DNA from: Phoronis australis
Lineage: Eukaryota > Phoronida > Phoronidae
Reading direction: 5' to 3'
Length of the DNA: 64,000 bases
Assembly (NCBI GenBank): GCA_002633005.1
Contig: NMRA01000232.1
Coordinates: 64,001-128,000 of the forward strand
The position numbers and the translations under genes were made by a program. Below are positions 59,401-64,000 of the stretch, piece after piece; the first letter of the stretch is position 1; each line of letters starts with the position of its first letter. Under the pieces are notes generated by a model, which had not been told where the DNA came from, searched no databases, and worked only from the letters and a program-made list of their open reading frames with translations.

Positions 59401-61952
59401 GTCACCTCTTCAGTATGTTTTGAGCAGTTTTTGTCAAAAACTAGTCACATCTTATCATATCCTGTAAAAAGACATTATTTTATGGTACTTCACTTCAGTC
59501 GGGTATTCGTTTTGTCTTCACGAACTCATCAGACACCGACACCTTTGGCCAATTTTTCTAATGACTAGAACTTTTAATTAAAAACTGTTCTGAACATGGA
59601 CAGCGTGTTCCACACGTCTTTTGACTCTGCATAACTTTTACGTCAGATGAAGTCAAATTAACATACCATCGTATTCAAGCTTTTGAACATATGCTGTGTT
59701 TACAACTAGCTGCGCCTTTTTAAGTTTGCCTAAACAAATCTAACATACAGTAGTTTGCACGTTACCACACAGAGACTCAGAAATTGCGTCTATCATGATT
59801 CAATTATTCGTTACCTCAGGACTGTCATTTACAATCTACAACGCATACTATGTTCTCTGCAATCATGGTGAAACTTTTCAAGGAGAATGTCTTCCACTCG
59901 TAGTTCCTTACCTTATGTTTCCGTCGTTTTCAGCGTATTCAAGATGATGACACAAAGCTTCAAACAATTCTTCAGCTGTTTTACAGCCTCGCTTATCGAG
60001 AATCTGTAAATTTCCATATTGATATCATCGAAGATAAGGGAAAGAACGATAACGGAGACGATGGCGATTATGACGGAAGCTGATGGTGAAGATGATGATA
60101 ACGATAATGTTGATGACGGCGACGATGCCGAGGCTTCACTTCTCATAGCTCTTTAAAGCCATTTGAACGATTGATAGGAAATTCGCTATTTCATAGAAAG
60201 ATTTGAGTGCCACTATATGCACATAAAACACAAAAAGAATTGTATGTTTTTCTAAAGATAAAAATAGAAGTGAAAACTCTAGCTACTAAGCCAACAAAAT
60301 CATCGTCTGCACTTCTGATCTTTTCCAGAATCATTCTCAATTTAAACCAGGACCTCGTTATACAAAGAAAAATAGCCCCTCCGCGTCACGTTTAGTGAAG
60401 GTCTTCTTGAAAGCTGCAGAAACTTATCTAAAGGTAATTTTAAAGAAAATTGCGTGGGCACTTAGAGACAATTCCCCTTTTAATGACGTTAAAGGAGAAT
60501 GCCACATAAAAAACAACGTGTTTTGTATCAATTTAGATCGAGTAGTTCCATTCGATAACAGCAAGTTCAGTTTTTTTACCTGACACCAGGCGGCAGACGG
60601 AGGTGTTGCAATTCACCAATTTCGTCACAGGTAAAGACAACAGTTCACAAGACGCTAACTGGTGTCAGCTTATCGCTTGAATTCATAATTTCACACCAAT
60701 AAATCATCAAAATCGTATGTAAAACTCTTTCAAATATATTGAGTTTTTAAGCAAATGAGTTGTTTTATTTCGCTGTTAAGGATTTATAGAAAATTTGAAC
60801 GTAGTGTAGCCTACAAAGTTCGGTAGGCTAACTTACCGAGGTCGGTCGCGGGAAGTTTGGAGTCTGTTTGGTGGTAAATTAGGGTTATTCTTCCGCGAAA
60901 TACGGACAGGAGAGCTCAGCCGTGTGTTGTAATTTTAGACTTGCGATTTTTTCAGTTCTCATGCAATGCGCTCGTTATAACCCTGTAGCTTGGAATCCTA
61001 ACAGGCCCATCGCGGCCGTACTGGAGACATTACGAAAATAAACTAAATAAAGACTCCCCTAACACCTGTCCACACAACAGCTTTCTGTCAGCAAACACTG
61101 AATAAGCATGCGCTCACAAGGGCGATTGCCCGGTCCGAATTAGTTTTATTGCATCTGTAGCCAGCAACGCAGTATGATTTACTGATTGTTGATTTCTCAA
61201 AACATTTGCATTCACGAACACTCCTAGGGCATTACAAATTACTTTGACACTTTGCTTCAGATTTATATAAACATTGCTTAGGGAGAGAATAATTTATTTT
61301 GAAACAGAACAATGCAGGCCACAGACACGGAGATATTTCACGCCCTCGTACTTGGTATAAACGATGTACTTTCGTTCTTTACTGCCGGGAACCACTTCCA
61401 AAGAATTTCGGATTCTCAAGGAAATCGGAAAACCATAACGGTATCCGCTTTAATCACAACTTCATGGTTAGCACAAGCGGGAACGATACTCCACACCATA
61501 GCAGCACATACTCAACTGAAGAACCACTGACGTCGATGCGTCATGTACTCACCTTCGTCACAGGTTAACGCGACACCTTTAGGCGAGGTAAGATCGATTG
61601 TATACGAGGTGATGTGGATATAGACTGATTAAGACGGTAACAAAAACTAATTAAATTGGGTGGCATTCTCCTTTAATTGACTAAAAACAGCTTCCAAACC
61701 GCAAGTGGTACCGCTTTGGATTACTGCCAGTCCCCCGATCACAAACCAGTAAATAACAGCCAATATGCAACAGAACAACAGAAAAATACCTCTAAGTTGG
61801 CCCACTGGATCCTCCCAATGCATCGGCTGGAATTACGCCATGCAGTCCTGGCGCCAAATACCAGTTCATCCGTCAGCAACTCGTATGTGGCGTGTTCTTC
61901 AATGGAGCTCTTCACCTCATGCCATCGTCTCATGTGTTGTTCTGAGTTAACT
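32417..61952 (-). CDS. NOS: Nitric oxide synthase (N-terminal exons beyond the right edge)
   Basis: Twenty exons, 5' to 3': 61790-61952, 59912-60003, 57619-57763, 56523-56662, 55603-55774, 52985-53086, 52344-52642, 51760-51904, 51237-51379, 50523-50718, 44760-44895, 43370-43457, 42927-43135, 40008-40156, 39074-39284, 37243-37330, 36751-36866, 35285-35439, 33342-33533, 32417-32479. All phases agree, giving about 1000 residues. Oxygenase domain: haem-ligand cysteine in [13 protein letters not shown], substrate glutamate in [28 protein letters not shown]. Then a calmodulin-binding stretch ([17 protein letters not shown]). FMN domain: [92 protein letters not shown], then RYHEDVFGV. The enzyme would convert arginine, O2 and NADPH to NO and citrulline. 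The FMN domain lacks the ~40-residue autoinhibitory insert of constitutive NOS. The frame stops at KYKVV; a strong donor (GTAAGT at 32420) overlaps that stop. Confidence 0.96.
34741..35238 (+). CDS. Possible nested small membrane protein inside a NOS intron
   Basis: A 165-codon ATG-started frame on the strand opposite NOS, ending 47 bases before NOS exon 35285-35439. Residues about 74-94 ([20 protein letters not shown]) could form one membrane helix. The C-terminal third is polar and rich in N, D, E and H. No known family is recognised and codon bias is not convincing. It may be chance, but it is one of the longest unexplained frames in the window. Confidence 0.2.
   Translation: MLIQAYIYLTTVEVYFVFLSATGTFPFLFSKYRWRTLHVPQAHNKATFTLSLTTNHCGTKMTDNMLPRDDWLEFSLIGMSAPYVLLCLICYVYCSSTRKLSANNKPNYHTGNEICSKCTNYQNNEESSNLTMLTIRHDEGDNDNGNHGDSNRENDIRTILLSFTI
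36485..36545 (+). repeat. tRNA-like SINE relic
   Basis: Contains GTGGCGTGATGGTTTCAAAC (A-box-like), an anticodon-arm-like CAAACTCCCGTTTG and a B-box-like GTGGTTCAAATC. Weak, in a NOS intron. Confidence 0.4.
37641..37735. repeat. AATAC pentanucleotide microsatellite
   Basis: About fifteen AATAC units in two runs separated by a short imperfect stretch. A shorter AATGC/AATAC-like run recurs near 38700-38720, so the two flank the inverted Penelope-like fragments. Confidence 0.9.
37790..38600. mobile_element. Two Penelope-like GIY-YIG endonuclease fragments in inverted orientation
   Basis: Minus-strand copy (about 38190 down to 37880): [20 protein letters not shown] then GETIHHLK, then [14 protein letters not shown] and [11 protein letters not shown]. 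Plus-strand copy (about 38250-38500): [10 protein letters not shown], then [37 protein letters not shown] and INWSKPSPN. Both match the C-terminal endonuclease of Penelope-like elements (C-x2-C linker, Y-I-G-E-T, KPSLN). The flanks are also inverted copies (TAGACTAGACTAACAATGAC). Both copies carry stops or frameshifts. Confidence 0.75.
40350..41353. mobile_element. DNA transposon with CAGTGGCGGAT ends
   Basis: Begins CAGTGGCGGATCTAGG and ends with the inverse of CATTGGCGGATTTAGGGGGG, with G/C-rich runs just inside both ends. About 1.0 kb, no transposase seen. It contains a tRNA-like relic (40622-40688) and a long A run. The termini resemble hAT non-autonomous elements. I see no clear target duplication. 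Confidence 0.65.
40622..40688 (-). repeat. tRNA-derived SINE head
   Basis: Minus strand: GTGGTGGTGTAGTGGTAAAG then CACGCG (A box) and GTGAGTTCGAGTCGCTGG (B box), with normal spacing. It lies inside the 40350-41353 transposon. Confidence 0.55.
41360..42766. mobile_element. Large foldback element
   Basis: The ends are inverted: AGGGCCTTTCATACTAACG on the left and, reversed from the right, AGGCCCTTTCATATTGAC. Internal arms 41837-41990 and 42550-42710 are also inverted copies over about 150 bp (CTCCGGAAGTGACGTTTTGG against its reverse). A direct 42-bp duplication (CAACCAATCGATTTAAAAAT) sits at about 41621-41701. About 1.4 kb, no transposase, in a NOS intron immediately beside 40350-41353. Confidence 0.65.
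45100..47720. repeat. Satellite-like array, ~420-bp unit, rich in CTCF-type motifs
   Basis: Starts of the motif GCCACTAGGTGGCGC or close variants fall at 45161, 45581, 46369, 46789 and 47202, giving a spacing of about 413-420 bp once the insertion at 45629-46090 is allowed for. Each unit also carries GCCACTAGGGGGCACA-type and CCACTAGGAGGCGCCACAGT-type motifs, plus phrases such as 'aaagatcctgcaaacggttt' and 'ggagatacagccatgggcgc'. The array continues at 49716-50190 after a 2-kb insertion. Confidence 0.85.
45629..46090 (-). mobile_element. Rearranged tRNA-derived SINE pair (foldback)
   Basis: Two direct copies of a tRNA-headed block (45629-45716 and 45904-45993) are each followed by a second block. 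That second block is in opposite orientation in the two copies (45723-45820 against 45993-46090, about 95 bp of near-perfect inverted repeat). The first copy holds a 74-nt tRNA-like segment (45654-45727, minus) with a nearly complete cloverleaf, anticodon position GGC and C33 in place of U33. No CCA and a bulged T stem argue against a working tRNA. Confidence 0.7.
47721..49715. mobile_element. ~2-kb DNA element inserted in the satellite array
   Basis: Ends AGACCCTATTCACGC and, reversed from the right, AGACTCTATTCACGC. The satellite sequence breaks off at 'cctcttcat' and resumes at 'tatagcaagaacatac', exactly where intact units read 'tatagtaagaacatac'. ATA/TATA may be the target duplication. 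Inside lie two further G/C-tailed fragments of the CAGTGGCGGAT family (about 48251-48590 and 48795-48903) and an N gap. Confidence 0.7.
48825..48850. other. Assembly gap (26 N)
   Basis: N run between two G homopolymers inside a G-rich transposon terminus. Open frames crossing it are meaningless. Confidence 0.99.
49716..50190. repeat. Continuation and terminus of the satellite array
   Basis: Resumes the unit interrupted at 47720. It has TGGCCACTAGGTGGCGC at 49812, then a GGACGCC/GGAC-rich stretch and an AT palindrome ending TATGTGGGCGCATAA. The same terminus occurs at 47460-47580. Confidence 0.75.
53352..54298. mobile_element. Inverted-repeat element carrying a tRNA-Ser-like SINE
   Basis: GATACGCCGTAAAATGTAA at 53354-53372 recurs inverted at about 54276-54294. 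Several TTGTTACATTTTACG copies follow the left end. Inside, on the minus strand, are a tRNA-Ser-like head (54184-54265) and a hammerhead-like fold (54076-54119). About 950 bp in a NOS intron. Confidence 0.6.
54184..54265 (-). repeat. tRNA-Ser-like SINE head
   Basis: Minus strand: GAGTGGTTAAGGTGCTGGAC, then TCGAATTATCAG, a long variable arm, then GGCGTGGGTTCAAATCCTGC. The order, CGA anticodon position and long variable arm fit tRNA-Ser. The 3' half of the anticodon stem has decayed. Confidence 0.6.
60489..61676. mobile_element. DNA element with TTAA-adjacent inverted ends
   Basis: TTAAAGGAGAATGCCAC at 60489-60505 and its exact inverse at 61660-61676. TTAA at both edges suggests a piggyBac-type target, which is an inference. 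The length is 1188 bp. A + strand frame at 61312-61530 is open but unrecognised. It lies in a NOS intron. Confidence 0.65.
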
Positions 61953-64000
61953 CTGGAAATAAATGATGATGATAATTGATTGAAAGGCCAGAGAGGACGT
62001 TTTAAAATTGGCTATCTGAGTCAGAAGCAGATGCACGTTTTCTGTTTTACCATTATGCATCCATGTTCTGTTGGAGAGATGCCTCACAAATTGTCAACAG
62101 CTTCTGTACACTCGTTACGTGACGACTGTGATGTAAACCCCTTATTTAAGCTGCATTGCGCACTGCGTAGATATCAGAATTGAAAATCGAGTTAGGCTTT
62201 CTACTCTCAGAAAACCGATCTCATAAATACGAATTTGCGTTGCTGAATGTAATTTCCGGGTTGGCAAATCCCAATCAACTCTGAAGCGTTCTTTTTGATA
62301 AAGGAAAGAGAAGCCTATCACAGTAAGACCTATTGTTAGTCTCCTGCATAGACCCTCGAGGTTGGTTGGGGTCTGCTACAGCGCACTTATCCATATGCAT
62401 TCTTGGAATATCATTGGCTTTTCCGATTTCAAGAAACAAGGCATTCTATTGGTCAGTTGAATAATAGGTCAAACTAGTTCACCAACAGGGCGACTTCCAG
62501 TAAGGAAAATGTCGATGGATTTACAGCTGTTTAAATCTCTCTGCTCTCGTCAAACTCCCGTATTTCAAAGCTAAGTCAAGGAATACATCACCAGTAACGT
62601 ATACGAAACATGTAATGATAATTATTATCTTGTATACTATGCAGTATTTTGAAGTGATGTGATTTTTACGAAATAATTTGTGGAAGAGACAGCCATTACG
62701 GCATTAGCTGATTAGGCCATTCACAACAACAGTCATTTTAGGCACACTGTAGCACCGAATAGCGGGAAAGGAGTAGCTGAGTGCGTCGTGGCCACAGGAG
62801 ATTGCCTCGATCTTTTCAGAGCACACCCTCTCGTATGTTAACATGTTCATGTGCGTTATGTAAGCTCCTGTTATTACCGTGAAGATTGAATTATTGGGTC
62901 AGATAAGGATATATTCTGAAATACTGCTATTCATGACATTAACATTGTCATTGCAATGTATAATACACTGGCACACTTGTCGCTACCCACAGAAGTTAGG
63001 AGCATAAAAATACAGTCAATGGTCCTAAACACACAAACATTAACCTGTCTAGCAATGGTTTTATAATGACTGACATCGCTTTTGGAGGTGCCATTCAGGA
63101 GTGCCTCTGGCTCTGACTGCCATCCTACAGTCGTACAGAGTATTCAATTATTTCGCAGGGTGTTTGTTGCTGTGAAATTAGGATTATACACACTCTTTTG
63201 TATAGTCAGCAAGATAAAACCTCACCCTTTTTTGAGTTGGCACAGTAATTAAAACTGACCCATTTTGGTTAGAGCCTCAATGGAAGAATCAACTTTTCTG
63301 ATAACATAATTATGCAAAGTTATTATTTACAGGGAATTTAATTTTAGCAAAAAGCTCTCTGGGCTGTATTCTTTTTAAAACAACAAACCTCAGTTGCATA
63401 TGAAACCTTCAGTGGTTTTGGTGCTAAAATGGATCATTTTATACAGTTCCAACCAAAAAGTAAATATTTTGTGTGGAATTTATTTGGAAATTCACCCTTT
63501 CATGGTGACTTTTGCAATTCCCGAGTCACTGGTCAGAGTGTCACATTTGGTCATATGAAATCTATGCAAGTCTCCTCTCTCCTGGACCCCGACTCGTCGA
63601 CTGTTCCATTTTTTCTTTCCACGTTCACATGATGTCAAGTGTTGTGGAGTTTGCAACAATCATCTATTAATATCAGTCTAATTGCAAAACAAAATCTCAG
63701 AACCATTCTAAAACATTCTGAAACTACTAAGGTTTGCTGTAATCACAGCATCCTGGAGTTAGACATTGTAAACAAGCGAACTTTAAAAACCTGGTTCGTT
63801 AAAATGACTACTAGTTGCAAAAACATCTCACATTTCAAAATTGGGAGCTCAGGGTACTTCAAAGATTTTAATCTGGGTCACTAAACCCAATATTGACGGT
63901 TTCTTGTGCGTTACTTGGGTTGGATTGTTATCCAGGCAATAATCACTCACTGGCAATCCGAATTTTGAGAACAAGTTTTAACGCCTGCTATTCAGTGAAA
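61953..64000. other. NOS intron or 5' flank, no exon recognised
   Basis: NOS exon 61790-61952 begins in phase 2, so at least one coding exon lies upstream. I looked on the minus strand for the zinc-cysteine region and the usual N-terminal oxygenase motifs and found none. Open frames at 63429-63632 and 63639-63884 are unrecognised. Confidence 0.5.

Noticed and set aside
61953-64000. Search for NOS N-terminal exons
   Set aside because: No zinc-cysteine or N-terminal oxygenase motif was found on the minus strand; an open 50-codon frame near 62700-62850 has no similarity to NOS.

Overview
This is AT-rich, intron-rich nuclear DNA from an animal, and the repeat content looks like that of a marine invertebrate. 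Genes are split into 60-300 bp exons with GT-AG introns. The proteins are typical metazoan ones (TMTC3, ADAM10-like, nitric oxide synthase). The space between exons is packed with MITE-like foldback elements, tRNA-derived SINE relics, LINE and Penelope-like fragments and a satellite array. I cannot name the species or phylum from sequence alone.

Layout. (1) 1-139: last coding exon of an unrecognised + strand gene, followed by its 3' UTR. (2) 1954-17409, minus strand: 15 exons of a TMTC3 orthologue (ER membrane O-mannosyltransferase with luminal TPRs), complete at the 5' end but without the expected last ~200 codons. (3) 17410-23650: intergenic DNA with a broken LINE, SINEs and foldback elements. 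(4) 23708-26143, minus: a single-exon ADAM10-like membrane metalloprotease whose cytoplasmic tail carries a CUE-like ubiquitin-binding segment and a C-terminal PDZ ligand. (5) 26144-29842: mostly non-coding, including a heat-shock-element/TATA module with no gene behind it. (6) 29843-30228, minus: a possible very short two-exon gene with an ETS/YY1-type promoter. (7) 32417-61952, minus: 20 exons of a nitric oxide synthase. They run from the haem-cysteine exon to the NADPH-binding C terminus; the N-terminal exons lie beyond the right edge. Its introns hold most of the mobile DNA in the window. (8) 61953-64000: NOS intron or 5' flank with no recognisable exon.

The three main genes share a strand but no pathway. 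TMTC3 glycosylates cadherins in the ER, the ADAM is a cell-surface sheddase, and NOS makes nitric oxide. Nothing suggests co-regulation. The most interesting items are the ADAM10-like protease with its CUE-like and PDZ-ligand tail, the ~420-bp satellite array in a NOS intron whose units carry near-perfect CTCF-type motifs, the absence of the autoinhibitory insert and C-terminal tail in this NOS, and a family of short inverted-repeat elements with tRNA-like cores. A 26-base N run marks an assembly gap at 48825-48850.
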